DNA from: CAYNNP01 sp964398215
Lineage (GTDB): Bacteria; Planctomycetota; Planctomycetia; Pirellulales; Pirellulaceae
Direction of reading: 5' to 3'
Length of the DNA: 35,463 nucleotides
NCBI GenBank assembly: GCA_964398215.1
Contig: CAYNNP010000041.1
Location: 1 to 35,463, forward strand
The notes under the pieces were generated by a model. The model searched no databases. It saw nothing but the letters and a program-made list of their open reading frames with translations, and was not told where the DNA came from. Positions 8,647-16,553 of the stretch are shown here, in pieces (within the stretch, counting starts at the first letter, position 1; the number at the start of each line of letters is the position of its first letter). The position numbers were made by a program, and so were the translations under genes.

Positions 8647-9990
8647 ACGATTCGGTGGATCACTACCATATCACTGGGGCTCTGCCTCACTGTCTCGCTC
8701 CACGCTGGTGGATTCGGGGGTGGATTCGGCCAGGCGGTCGGTGGTGTCATGATCGACACAAACGGTGTCCTTCGAACGGCAACGACTGTCGAGCGAGCCG
8801 ATTTCGCAAACTTCCTGCGAAATCGAGTGGACGCTCCACAAGGTGACTTACTGAAGCCCGCAAAAATGCGGATGGTGTCCGTGAAGGGTTTGACGGCAGC
8901 GGTCGCAAAAAGTCGCCAAGCTGGTGAACCGCTTCCCGAATCGGTCGCGTTCATGGCTGGCCTGCAGCGAATCGAATATGTATTCGTTGACCAAGAAAAC
9001 AATGACATCGTGTTAGCCGGTCCAGCCGAGCCTTGGAAGCTGCGTGCTGACGGGACAGTGGTCGGTACCGTTTCCGGTGGCGCTGTTTTAATGCTGGAAG
9101 ATCTTGTGGCCGCATTCCGCACCGTCGAAACGGCTCGCCACGAAGGCATGAGTTGTTCCATTGAACCAACCGCCGATGGACGCCGCCGTCTGCAAAAGTT
9201 GCTGCAGAATGTAAAGCTTCGTCCCGGGCAAAACCCTGCCGTATTCGAGGAGTCAATGAAGCAGGCTTTCGGTCCTCAGATGGTCAAGCTAACCGGAGTG
9301 ATCCCCGAAAGTCGTTTCGCACGTACGTTGGTTGCTGCTGACTACGAAATGAAACGTATCGCCATGGATCTTGCAGAATCGAATGTCGACGGTCTGCCAA
9401 GCTACTTGGACATGTCCAAAAATTCTCGTCACGGAGCTGGCCAGAATCCACGCTGGTGGATGGCATGCAACTACGATGCACTAGCCAAAAGCGAAGACGA
9501 ACTGGCGTGGAAGATTTCTGGCCAAGGTGTAAAAACCATGACCGAACAAGACGTTGTCGCGAAAGATGGATCGGTCGAGAAAGGCGGGCGTACCGACAAG
9601 GTCGCTCAAAAGTGGGCTGAAGCCATGACGCAAAAGTTCACGGCACTTTCACAGAAGATGCCGATCTTTCGGGACCTGCGAAACGCGATGGACATGGCTG
9701 TTGTCGCAACGCTGATCGCTCAACATCGTTTGGATCAAAAAGCAGGCGTCGATCTTGCTGAACTCACTTCGCCTGAAGCATTCGAGATGGTGAAGTACAC
9801 CGCACCAAAATCGCTTGACCCACAATGCAGCTTTGTAAAAGGCCGCAGTGGCTGGGTTGTCACGGCTTCGGGTGGTGTTGACGTCAGCGCTTTCAAAGTC
9901 GTCCAGAATCAGGAAACTCAAGCCGGTTTGGCCGACACTCGCATTGCCGCACTGAAGCCACATGCTGACCGTTGGTGGTGGAATCAGTAA
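8626..9990 (+). CDS. Secreted DUF1598 domain-containing protein
   Basis: A 454-residue protein with a signal peptide (hydrophobic about 9-26, then a Gly-rich stretch) and a domain I recognise as the planctomycete DUF1598 family, whose function is not known. Conserved-looking segments are ESVAFMAGLQRIEYVFVD, DIVLAGPAEPW, NPRWWMACNYDAL and the Trp-rich end DRWWWN. No catalytic motif is evident. It is transcribed divergently from the FHA-sigma-54 activator, whose longest frame overlaps this start by 21 bases, so the two probably share a regulatory region. A strong intrinsic terminator follows 45 bases after the stop, suggesting a single-gene transcript. Confidence 0.85.
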   Translation: MQLGINHTIRWITTISLGLCLTVSLHAGGFGGGFGQAVGGVMIDTNGVLRTATTVERADFANFLRNRVDAPQGDLLKPAKMRMVSVKGLTAAVAKSRQAGEPLPESVAFMAGLQRIEYVFVDQENNDIVLAGPAEPWKLRADGTVVGTVSGGAVLMLEDLVAAFRTVETARHEGMSCSIEPTADGRRRLQKLLQNVKLRPGQNPAVFEESMKQAFGPQMVKLTGVIPESRFARTLVAADYEMKRIAMDLAESNVDGLPSYLDMSKNSRHGAGQNPRWWMACNYDALAKSEDELAWKISGQGVKTMTEQDVVAKDGSVEKGGRTDKVAQKWAEAMTQKFTALSQKMPIFRDLRNAMDMAVVATLIAQHRLDQKAGVDLAELTSPEAFEMVKYTAPKSLDPQCSFVKGRSGWVVTASGGVDVSAFKVVQNQETQAGLADTRIAALKPHADRWWWNQ

Positions 9991-10034
9991 GTCGACTATA
10001 GAAACGAGTCTTCCGACTCATTGAATCAAATTTG

Positions 10035-10067
10035 GCAAGCCCCGGAATACTGGGGCTTGCTTTTTTT
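10035..10067 (+). terminator. Rho-independent terminator after the DUF1598 gene
   Basis: A perfect 9-bp stem GCAAGCCCC / GGGGCTTGC with an 8-base loop is followed by seven T. It lies 45 bases past the stop codon. Confidence 0.93.
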
Positions 10068-10312
10068 AATTAACCGACGACCTTGGCGACATTCAGCGCA
10101 GTGCCGCTCGATCGACTCGGCAGCGGCAAGCTGATTTATTGCAAAACGAACCTTTTCACGGCTTGGCCTCTCGCAGTCTTGTACTAGGTTGCATTCTTTA
10201 CGGGATTGGATCGCGGTTTGTGGATCGCGCTTTCTACACGCAATCCAAAAAGGTTGCCGATTGCGGAAACCGCACGCGTGACAGAATCCTAAAAAACACT
10301 AGACTCTGTGCT

Positions 10313-10777
10313 ATGTCAGAACCAAACAACCCAACCGAAAAATCACCCGCTCCTGAACCCATCGACCCAATGGTTCAGCCATCGCGCGCGATTCGCCCTC
10401 ACGGTACCGTTAACAGCCGCAAACTTGCCGCTGCTGCTGCTCGTGTCGCGCTGGACAATAACGGGAAAGACGTCACCGTCATCGATGTTTGTGCGCAGTC
10501 AGCCGAGTTTGATTTGTTCGTGTTGGCAACAGGCACCAGTCGTCGGCAATTGCACGCGATCAGCGAACAGATCGATGACGTCCTGCAGAAAGAGCTCGGT
10601 GACGTGCGGCTGGGAATCGAAGGCTATGAAGAAAGCCGCTGGATCGTGCTGGATTATGGCAGCGTCGTTGTCCACATGTTCGACGAGGATACTCGCGAAT
10701 ACTATGATCTCGAATCACTCTGGGCAGACGGATCGGTCATCCCCTTAGAAGAATTGGGAATCGACCCAAACGTATAG
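10313..10777 (+). CDS. rsfS: Ribosomal silencing factor RsfS
   Basis: A 154-residue protein of the RsfS/Iojap/DUF143 family, which binds ribosomal protein uL14 and blocks 30S-50S joining when nutrients are short. The domain occupies about 34-143, with FDLFVLATGTSRRQL (66-80) and GYEESRWIVLDYGSVVVHMF (104-123), then TREYYDLESLWADG. I chose the ATG at 10313. The frame stays open to a TTG at 10139, but those 58 residues do not match the family and include no recognisable domain. The first 30 residues kept are Pro-rich and probably disordered. It lies 217 bases upstream of argS on the same strand. The usual partner nadD is not seen next to it. Confidence 0.93.
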   Translation: MSEPNNPTEKSPAPEPIDPMVQPSRAIRPHGTVNSRKLAAAAARVALDNNGKDVTVIDVCAQSAEFDLFVLATGTSRRQLHAISEQIDDVLQKELGDVRLGIEGYEESRWIVLDYGSVVVHMFDEDTREYYDLESLWADGSVIPLEELGIDPNV

Positions 10778-10994
10778 AAAATCAATGAGGTCGGCCAAGG
10801 CTGACGATCATCTTCATCCGATTCGCATGCTCTTTCCTGCCCAGTTTCGACCTGCGCTATCGCCGGTTCCCCTCGTCGGATCCGCGTAAAGTTTGTAACG
10901 TGGTTGCGAACCGGTACAGCACCGAGCGACCAGTCCATGCGATCACACTCCCACCCAACTGCTTTTCAACAGTATTCAACGCTAAGAAACGAAC

Positions 10995-12995
10995 ATGCAC
11001 CTTCCAGAAATCCTACAAGCTCGTTTTGCCGATGCACTTTGCAGTCTGACCGAAAACGCAGACAAATATGCGGGAATGATTCGCGGTACCAATGACCCAA
11101 AATTTGGTGACTATCAGTCCAACTGCGCCATGCCGTTGGCAAAACAAATTGACGGTAAAAACCCTCGCGAGATCGCGACAGAAGTGGTTGCCAAGTTGCA
11201 AATCGATGACATCTGCGAAACACCCGAAATCGCAGGAGCTGGCTTCGTAAACTTGAAACTCAAAGACAGTTTTGTCATCGCTTCGTTAGTAACGATGCTG
11301 GAGGACAAGGAGCGATGCCTTGTTGCGACCAGCAGTACACCAAAAAACATCGTGATCGATTTTTCGTCACCCAATGTGGCCAAGCCAATGCATGTTGGGC
11401 ACATCCGCAGCACGGTGATCGGCGACTGTCTCGCAAAAGTAATTTCGTTTTTAGGCCACAACGTAGTCACAGACAATCACCTTGGAGACTGGGGTACACA
11501 GTTCGGCACCATCATCTATGGCTACAAACATTTTGGCGATCCAGAGGTAGTCGAAAACGACCCTGTGCCAGAGTTGACCAAGCTGTACCGAAAAGTGCAG
11601 GCGTTGATTGAGTATCACAAATCGGTTCAATCAATCAGTGATCTAACTGAAAGCATTGACGTTGCCAAACGAAATGTTGCAGCAGCGAAGGCAGCATTGG
11701 ATTCAGTCGACCAAACAGATAAGAAAGCAGCCAAGAAGGCTAAGTCGGATGTGGAGAAATCTGCTCAGCGACTCAGCAAAGCAGAAAGTACGCTTGAAAG
11801 TGCTCAGCAAAAGATTTCTGAATTCGAAGCTGTGCCAGGAAACCTATCGATTGCCAAAGAGCATTCGGATGTTGGGAGCAAGGTGCTTATCGAAACAGCC
11901 AAGCTTCACGAAGGTGACGAACAGAACTTGGGGCTTTGGGAAAAGTTTCTTCCGCACTGCAAGGACGAAATCAATCGAGTTTACAAGCGACTGAATGTCG
12001 AATTTGATCATGTGCTGGGAGAGAGTTTTTATCATCCGATGCTCGCTGGTGTTGTCGACGACCTGAAAGAGCGAGGCATGGCATCGGACAGCGAGGGCGC
12101 AATCTGCGTTTTTGTCGATGAATTCGATGCGCCAATGATCGTGCAAAAGAAAGACGGTGCATTTCTATACTCGACGACAGACCTAGCAACGTTGACCTAT
12201 CGAATGCAAGAGTTTCAACCCCATGAAATCCTGTATGTCGTTGACACTCGACAGAGTGAGCACTTTGAAAAACTATTTGCAGTCGCCAAAAAAATCGGCA
12301 TCGCCGACGTCAAACTAGAGCACGTGAACTTTGGTACTGTTTTGGGCGAAGACGGCAAACCCATGAAGACTAGAAGCGGCACATTGATCGGCCTTGAAGG
12401 CCTTTTGGATGATGCGGTCGCCGGAGCAAGGGAGGTCGTTTGTGACCCCAGCAGGCTGGAAAATATTGTGCCGCCAATGGATGCAGCTGAGCAGGATTCA
12501 ATTGCTGAAACGATCGGTATCTCGGCAATCAAATACGCGGACTTGGCCCATCACCGCACCAGTGACTATCGGTTCAATTTAAAGAAGATGGTGGAACTGA
12601 AAGGGAACACGGCAACATACATACAGTATGCCTACGCCAGGACTCAAAGCATTTTTCGTAAGTCTGAGATATCCGAATCAAAATTGCTGGAACTAACAAC
12701 TTCGGAGGAACTCGTTTTTACTGAGCCGGAAGAACGCGCCCTTGCATTGGAATTGTTGAAACTTGAAGAAGCTCTTGCCGCAACTTATGGCGAGTGCACG
12801 CCAAACCAATTGGTTGATTACGTGTACAGCACTGCCAAGGCTTACTCAAAGTTCAATGACTCAAAAAATTGTAGAGTGCTTGAGTCCCCATCTAGGTCGA
12901 TTCAAACCACCCGCCTGCTTCTCGTGGTTTTATCGGGACGAGTCTTAAAACTTGGGCTGTCGCTGCTCGGTATCCAGGTAGTGGACCGGATGTAA
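10995..12995 (+). CDS. argS: Arginyl-tRNA synthetase with a coiled-coil insertion
   Basis: A 666-residue class I synthetase that charges tRNA-Arg. The N-terminal additional domain is at about 1-105, followed by SSPNVAKPMHVGHIRSTVIGD with the HIGH-equivalent HVGH (133-136). NHLGDWGTQFG follows, then the KMSKS-equivalent loop MKTRSG (457-462) and the C-terminal anticodon-binding domain ending RVLKLGLSLLGIQV. ArgS proteins usually have about 550-590 residues. The excess is an Ala/Lys/Glu/Ser-rich helical stretch at roughly 209-290, between PVPELTKLY and the LGLWEKF segment, with heptad-like spacing suggesting a coiled coil. The insertion is in frame and flanked by intact catalytic sequence, so the enzyme is probably active. 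It is monocistronic or follows rsfS. Confidence 0.95.
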   Translation: MHLPEILQARFADALCSLTENADKYAGMIRGTNDPKFGDYQSNCAMPLAKQIDGKNPREIATEVVAKLQIDDICETPEIAGAGFVNLKLKDSFVIASLVTMLEDKERCLVATSSTPKNIVIDFSSPNVAKPMHVGHIRSTVIGDCLAKVISFLGHNVVTDNHLGDWGTQFGTIIYGYKHFGDPEVVENDPVPELTKLYRKVQALIEYHKSVQSISDLTESIDVAKRNVAAAKAALDSVDQTDKKAAKKAKSDVEKSAQRLSKAESTLESAQQKISEFEAVPGNLSIAKEHSDVGSKVLIETAKLHEGDEQNLGLWEKFLPHCKDEINRVYKRLNVEFDHVLGESFYHPMLAGVVDDLKERGMASDSEGAICVFVDEFDAPMIVQKKDGAFLYSTTDLATLTYRMQEFQPHEILYVVDTRQSEHFEKLFAVAKKIGIADVKLEHVNFGTVLGEDGKPMKTRSGTLIGLEGLLDDAVAGAREVVCDPSRLENIVPPMDAAEQDSIAETIGISAIKYADLAHHRTSDYRFNLKKMVELKGNTATYIQYAYARTQSIFRKSEISESKLLELTTSEELVFTEPEERALALELLKLEEALAATYGECTPNQLVDYVYSTAKAYSKFNDSKNCRVLESPSRSIQTTRLLLVVLSGRVLKLGLSLLGIQVVDRM

Positions 12996-13021
12996 TTGAT
13001 GGAATTGATACAAACAGCTAA

Positions 13022-13049
13022 TTGACAAAATGTAAGATTTACGTATCCT
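13022..13049 (+). promoter_or_regulatory. Candidate sigma-70 promoter for the small basic protein gene
   Basis: A perfect -35 box TTGACA (13022-13027) is followed after 16 bases by TATCCT (13044-13049, 4 of 6 to the -10 consensus). It lies 27 bases past argS and would give a leader of about 170 bases before the start at 13230. Confidence 0.5.
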
Positions 13050-13155
13050 CGGTCTCTTGAGAACACCGGCGGGGCATCGCGGACATTTCTTAGTCTTGTC
13101 CTAGGCCGGATCCAAGTCAATCGAATGAATTTCGACTGTGTTGTGCAAGGAAAGT

Positions 13156-13178
13156 GATGTCGTAAATGAAACGACATC
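13156..13178 (+). promoter_or_regulatory. Hairpin in the leader of the small basic protein gene
   Basis: A perfect 8-bp inverted repeat, GATGTCGT / ACGACATC, with a 7-base loop lies 51 bases upstream of the start codon. It has no T-run, so it is not a terminator. It could be an operator or an RNA structure in the 5' leader. Confidence 0.35.
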
Positions 13179-13229
13179 GGCGCACACCAGGGCATAAAGT
13201 CATGAGTTGTATCTCTTACAAGGCAGGTA

Positions 13230-13565
13230 ATGATGGCAGCAAAAGCCAAGAAATCGAAATTAAACAAGTCGGAAGAAATCCGCAACTACTACGCATCGAA
13301 TCCTGGTGCCAAACCTAAAGAAGTAGCCGCGGCGCTGAAGAAAAAAGGACTGGTAGTCACACCCCAGTTTGTCAGTACCATTCGTTCAGTATCAAAACGT
13401 AAGAATGGAAAGGTTGGACGCCCAGGTCGCCCGCCAGGAAGTGGCCGGTCCAACGGTGGTGTATCTTACGAAGCACTCGTCAAGGTAAAGAAAATCGTTG
13501 ACGAATGCGGCAGTATTGGTGACGCGCGAGCAGCCTTAGATGCACTCGAATTGCTAACCAACTAA
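13230..13565 (+). CDS. Small basic protein, probable winged-helix/AT-hook-like DNA-binding protein
   Basis: A 111-residue, strongly basic protein. Residues 1-15 are Lys-rich. Residues about 15-55 (EEIRNYYASNPGAKPKEVAA followed by LKKKGLVVTPQFVSTIRS) look like a helix-turn-helix or winged-helix unit. They are followed by a flexible GRPGRPPGSG segment (72-81) resembling an AT-hook, and a helical end (EALVKVKKIVDECGSIGDARAALDALELL). Similar small basic proteins are, to my knowledge, common in planctomycetes but uncharacterised. A DNA-binding role is inference from composition. The second Met (13233) is an equally good start. Upstream are a promoter-like site, a long leader and a hairpin; downstream a strong terminator, so it is probably a well-expressed single gene. 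Confidence 0.8.
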   Translation: MMAAKAKKSKLNKSEEIRNYYASNPGAKPKEVAAALKKKGLVVTPQFVSTIRSVSKRKNGKVGRPGRPPGSGRSNGGVSYEALVKVKKIVDECGSIGDARAALDALELLTN

Positions 13566-13592
13566 TTTTTGCTCGTTGGATTCAAAAGCCCG

Positions 13593-13621
13593 AAAGCCTT
13601 GGCATCGCCAAGGCTTTTTTT
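13593..13621 (+). terminator. Rho-independent terminator after the small basic protein gene
   Basis: An 11-bp perfect stem AAAGCCTTGGC / GCCAAGGCTTT with a 3-base loop runs into a T-tract. It lies 28 bases after the stop codon and faces the convergent PEGA gene. Confidence 0.93.
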
Positions 13622-13647
13622 GTGCAGTTTGATAAGTCTGGCCAGGC

Positions 13648-14076
13648 TTATCGAAGTGGCGCTGTTACGACACCCGCCGATGATTGGGTTCGCAGCGCAT
13701 CGGCGCGCTGAACGATGTCGTCGGTCGATGAGAGTTGTTGGGGAACCATCTGAACATCAATGATCCTTTCGTCTCGTATTTCACCGGGCCAGAGAGACTC
13801 CGCGACAAAATCCAGTCCAGGCCATTGGTACCAAGGCGGGCTGAACTTTCGCCGAATCGTCTCAGTGCGAAACCCATCTTTTTCAATGCGGAATTCTCTT
13901 GTTCCGTAATACACAAAACTACTGGCCGCTGGTGTCGTCCCAATCACTTGATTGTCTACAGACACCGTTGCTCCAGGTGGATTCGATCGCACGGTCATCC
14001 GGCGGCGGACGCAACCCATTGCTGGAAGCATCACCGAGACTAGTAGGATCAAAACTGGAAAGCGTGTAGGTCGCAC
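13648..14076 (-). CDS. PEGA domain lipoprotein
   Basis: A 142-residue probable lipoprotein. A hydrophobic signal (about 6-20) ends in PAMGC (Cys22 as lipidation site; the -3 residue is Ala rather than the usual Leu). A PEGA-type beta domain follows: RMTVRSNPPGATVSVDNQVI with GTTP and the REFRIEKDGF segment (about 26-72). PEGA domains are surface-protein folds thought to bind cell-envelope or matrix components. The C-terminal 50 residues are unassigned. The gene converges on the small basic protein gene. The function is not known beyond cell-envelope association. Confidence 0.85.
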   Translation of the reverse strand: MRPTRFPVLILLVSVMLPAMGCVRRRMTVRSNPPGATVSVDNQVIGTTPAASSFVYYGTREFRIEKDGFRTETIRRKFSPPWYQWPGLDFVAESLWPGEIRDERIIDVQMVPQQLSSTDDIVQRADALRTQSSAGVVTAPLR

Positions 14077-14197
14077 TAAAACAAATCACCGAAACGAGTG
14101 AACAATAACCACTCGTTGATTAACAATTCTCTGCGTCAAAAGGCTAGATCAAATATCACGACGTGAAACACAGAGTTTCCCTTTTGTATCAAGGGTG

Positions 14198-14656
14198 TCA
14201 TGCAAGAGGCAGGCTGGTGGGTTTGCGACTACGCAGCGAATCCCGATCGGATGCTGTTGGATTTGGAAACTGAGGTCCAAACATTGCATCTGCGTACTCG
14301 TCGATCTGTTCGGGGGTTTCAAAATACACCGCGTAAACCCACTCGTCTTCAAACTCACATTCATCGGTGGTGTATTCACGGCAAATCTGCGGCCGAGTTT
14401 CATAGATTCCACATCGATAATCGTCGCCAAGATGCTTGCACGTGGTATGCACCAAGAGATACCACTGATCTTCGTCAACAAAAATACTGGCTCGATCGTG
14501 CAACAGATACCAGCGTATGTAATCAAAGTCGCGGCGATTGCCTGGTTCATCGATTGGCAAAGCAAAATATCGACAGCACTTAGCTGAACAGTGGTCGCAT
14601 AGATTGGCTCCCGCCGGAATATCTTTGCGGCGCCGAAGTTTGGTTGCTGAACTCAT
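14198..14656 (-). CDS. YkgJ family cysteine-cluster protein
   Basis: A 152-residue protein of the YkgJ/UPF0153 family (CxxCxxCC domain), thought to bind zinc or iron; no reaction is established. Visible ligands are CDHCSAKCCR near the N-terminus, then CKHLGDDYRCGIYETRPQIC and an acidic segment (TTDECEFEDEW). I chose the ATG at 14656, 19 residues before the first cysteine. The frame is open to a TTG at 14755, but those 33 residues have no family match. The start region is divergent from the PII gene with a palindromic repeat between them. Confidence 0.85.
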   Translation of the reverse strand: MSSATKLRRRKDIPAGANLCDHCSAKCCRYFALPIDEPGNRRDFDYIRWYLLHDRASIFVDEDQWYLLVHTTCKHLGDDYRCGIYETRPQICREYTTDECEFEDEWVYAVYFETPEQIDEYADAMFGPQFPNPTASDRDSLRSRKPTSLPLA

Positions 14657-14802
14657 GGTTGATTCGTCAAGGATGGTCGTTGATTGCTGGGAGACTACGA
14701 TCGGCAGCGAAACGCTGGGTCTATCTGAGGTTGCTTCAATGGAATAAAAAGGCAATCGTACCGCGACAAGTTTAACTAGTTTCCAGTTCCAAAGTTGGTA
14801 AA

Positions 14803-14930
14803 GGGCTTGTTGATTTTACTTGCGTTACATGTTTTTGTGAGCCGCTGGCGCTAGCCGCGGGCCTCGAAGGTTTACGTTATCACCACAAGGCCCGCGGCTA
14901 GCGCCGTCAGCTCAGTAAATCAACAAGCCT
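14803..14930 (+). repeat. Complete palindromic REP/MITE-like repeat (GCTAGC core)
   Basis: About 128 bases bounded by GGCTTGTTGATTTTAC on the left and GTAAATCAACAAGCC on the right. Inside are GC-rich arms sharing an 18-base exact inverted repeat (GGCGCTAGCCGCGGGCCT) around a central spacer of about 23 bases. The left arm has about 19 extra bases (TTGCGTTACATGTTTTTGT) that the right arm lacks, so the element is directional. It lies between the divergent YkgJ and PII genes and may fold into a long hairpin. Confidence 0.88.
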
Positions 14931-14971
14931 TGACAACTTCCGCTCGGTCTTTCAGTCTGCAGCATAGTTTC

Positions 14972-15307
14972 ATGCGACTTATCATTGCCATCATCCAGCC
15001 CACAAAATTAACTCTCGTTCGAGAAGCTCTCAAGCAGCATGGACTCGATCGGATGACGGTTTGCGATGCGCTCGGTTACGGACGACAACGTGGTCAGCTG
15101 GCTAGCTTTCGCGGTAACGAGTATCGGGTGGACCTGCTCCGTAAGGTTGCTTTGGAGATCGCGGTTAGCGAAGAAGACTTGGAACGGGTTGTGGACATAA
15201 TTCGCGAGCAAGCTTTGACCGGTAGCGAAGGCCAAATCGGTGACGGCAAGATCTTTGTCGTGCCTGTAGCAGAAGTGATTGACATCGCCAGTCCCAACCG
15301 CGGTTAA
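14972..15307 (+). CDS. glnB: PII family nitrogen/carbon signalling protein with B-loop insertion
   Basis: A 111-residue PII-family trimeric signal protein that senses 2-oxoglutarate and ATP/ADP and binds targets such as AmtB or glutamine synthetase regulators. The T-loop reads GYGRQRGQLASFRGNEY (35-51). Tyr51, the uridylylation site, is conserved while Tyr46 is Phe. The B-loop normally reads TGKIGDGKIF but here is TGSEGQIGDGKIF (83-95), a three-residue insertion that also removes the conserved Lys. The ATG at 14972 was chosen because MRLIIAIIQP is the family start; the frame extends 14 residues upstream without a match. No amt, glnA or glnD is in the window, so the partner is unknown. Assignment to GlnB rather than GlnK is tentative. 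Confidence 0.9.
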   Translation: MRLIIAIIQPTKLTLVREALKQHGLDRMTVCDALGYGRQRGQLASFRGNEYRVDLLRKVALEIAVSEEDLERVVDIIREQALTGSEGQIGDGKIFVVPVAEVIDIASPNRG

Positions 15308-15641
15308 GGCGACCGATTGCCGGGCAAACTACTTTTTCAAAGTAGGTTGGGCATTCCTGCCCGACTGAATTGAAAAACGCTTTGGATCGGATAAGTGCCC
15401 GATCTACAAACAGCTCAGATTGAAAAAGTGATTTGCCCTGCGACCGATTGAAAAATCTGGGCTCTGATCTTTTGCGGTGTCCAAGCTGAAAGCTGCAGCA
15501 CGCGATCGCAAAAACGCAGCTCGAAACTCCTGGACGAACGAAACCCAACGTTCGTGCACTTTCAGTGATGGTCATCGCGGACTTAGATGTCTACGATATC
15601 ATGTCTCAGTTCCTTTTCTTGAACAGCCGGCGGTCAATGCT
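15308..15641. other. 334-base gap with a pair of small hairpins
   Basis: A 7-bp stem CTACTTT / AAAGTAG with a 3-base loop (15329-15345) is followed at once by GGGCA-TTCC-TGCCC (15349-15362). These could end the PII transcript, although no T-run follows. The rest shows no recognisable gene. A frame open from 15477 joins the next gene but lacks family similarity before 15642. Confidence 0.45.
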
Positions 15642-16550
15642 GTGAAAAACGAAACGCTTGATGTAATTTTAAGTGGTCTGATGACCAGATACCAAGAACG
15701 TGTGCCAGACGTTTCGGTGATCGTTGATTTGATGCGCGAGAAAAACTTGGTTCAATCGGTCGACGATATCCAAAACGATCATGTCGCGTTTAGGACCATG
15801 GGAGTTCCCCAGCTGGGCATCGCGTCACTGGAAAAGATCTTTTTGCATTGCGGGTACGTGCGACGTGACGCATACCATTTTAGTGCCAAAAAACTGGATG
15901 CCTTTTGGTACGCACCACCAGAGCCGCGGCATCCTCGTATTTTCGTCAGCGAATTGCGCGTGGATGATCTTTCGCCAGAAGCTCAGCGAATCATCCGGTC
16001 CTACACCGACGAAGTCCCCTCTGATCCAGTGGCACAACTAGATTTAGACGACGGCGCTGCTGTGGACGCATTTTTGCATCGTCCGCTGTGGCGAATGCCA
16101 ACGCTTGCGGATTTCGATCGCTTGGCACAGGAAAGCGAGTATGCGTCCTGGGTCATCTACAATCGATATTACTTGAACCACTTTACAATTAGCGTTCATG
16201 ATTTGCCGGCGCCATACTGCAACATCGAAGCCTTCGATGCTCTGCTAGAAGAACACGGCATTCGGTTGAATGATGCCGGTGGGAAAATCAAAACGAGCAA
16301 AGACGGTTTGCTGCGCCAAAGTTCGACAGTGGCACGTCGCGTGAAAGCAGTCTTTGATGACGGCGATGGTGGCACCACAGAAAAAATGATCCCGGGTTCG
16401 TACGTTGAATTCGCTGAACGCAACGTCTTGCCAGAATTTGATTCCTTGTCAGCCGATCAAGTCCAGCGGGAGCACCGACGTGACGGTTTTGAAACCGGAA
16501 ACGCTGACAAGATTTTTGAAAGCACTTACCGTTCCCAAGTAGATGGTTGA
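15642..16550 (+). CDS. DUF1338 protein, 2-oxoadipate dioxygenase/decarboxylase (HglS) family
   Basis: About 302 residues from a GTG start, of the DUF1338 family. The studied member HglS is an Fe(II) enzyme converting 2-oxoadipate to D-2-hydroxyglutarate in lysine breakdown. The family's ligand pattern is visible: HVAFR (His47 and Arg51, matching the metal His and substrate Arg four apart), NHFTISVH (His180) and YVEFAER (Glu256). The protein is shorter than HglS (about 460 aa), closer to the plant FLO7-like form. The longest frame starts at 15477, but family similarity begins only near the GTG at 15642. It is 3 bases from the next gene, so the two are likely co-transcribed. Other lysine-pathway genes are not seen, so the substrate is unproven. 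Confidence 0.85.
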   Translation: MKNETLDVILSGLMTRYQERVPDVSVIVDLMREKNLVQSVDDIQNDHVAFRTMGVPQLGIASLEKIFLHCGYVRRDAYHFSAKKLDAFWYAPPEPRHPRIFVSELRVDDLSPEAQRIIRSYTDEVPSDPVAQLDLDDGAAVDAFLHRPLWRMPTLADFDRLAQESEYASWVIYNRYYLNHFTISVHDLPAPYCNIEAFDALLEEHGIRLNDAGGKIKTSKDGLLRQSSTVARRVKAVFDDGDGGTTEKMIPGSYVEFAERNVLPEFDSLSADQVQREHRRDGFETGNADKIFESTYRSQVDG

Positions 16551-16553
16551 GCG

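Noticed and set aside
10139..10312. 58-residue N-terminal extension of RsfS from a TTG start
   Set aside because: No similarity to the family, no ribosome binding site, and the ATG at 10313 gives a normal-length protein.
14803..14930. The palindromic repeats as an intrinsic terminator or CRISPR-like array
   Set aside because: No T-run, no regular spacing with unique spacers, and a copy lies between two divergent gene starts where no terminator is needed.
15477..15641. N-terminal extension of the DUF1338 protein
   Set aside because: Family similarity starts at about the GTG at 15642; the upstream part has a composition unlike the domain.
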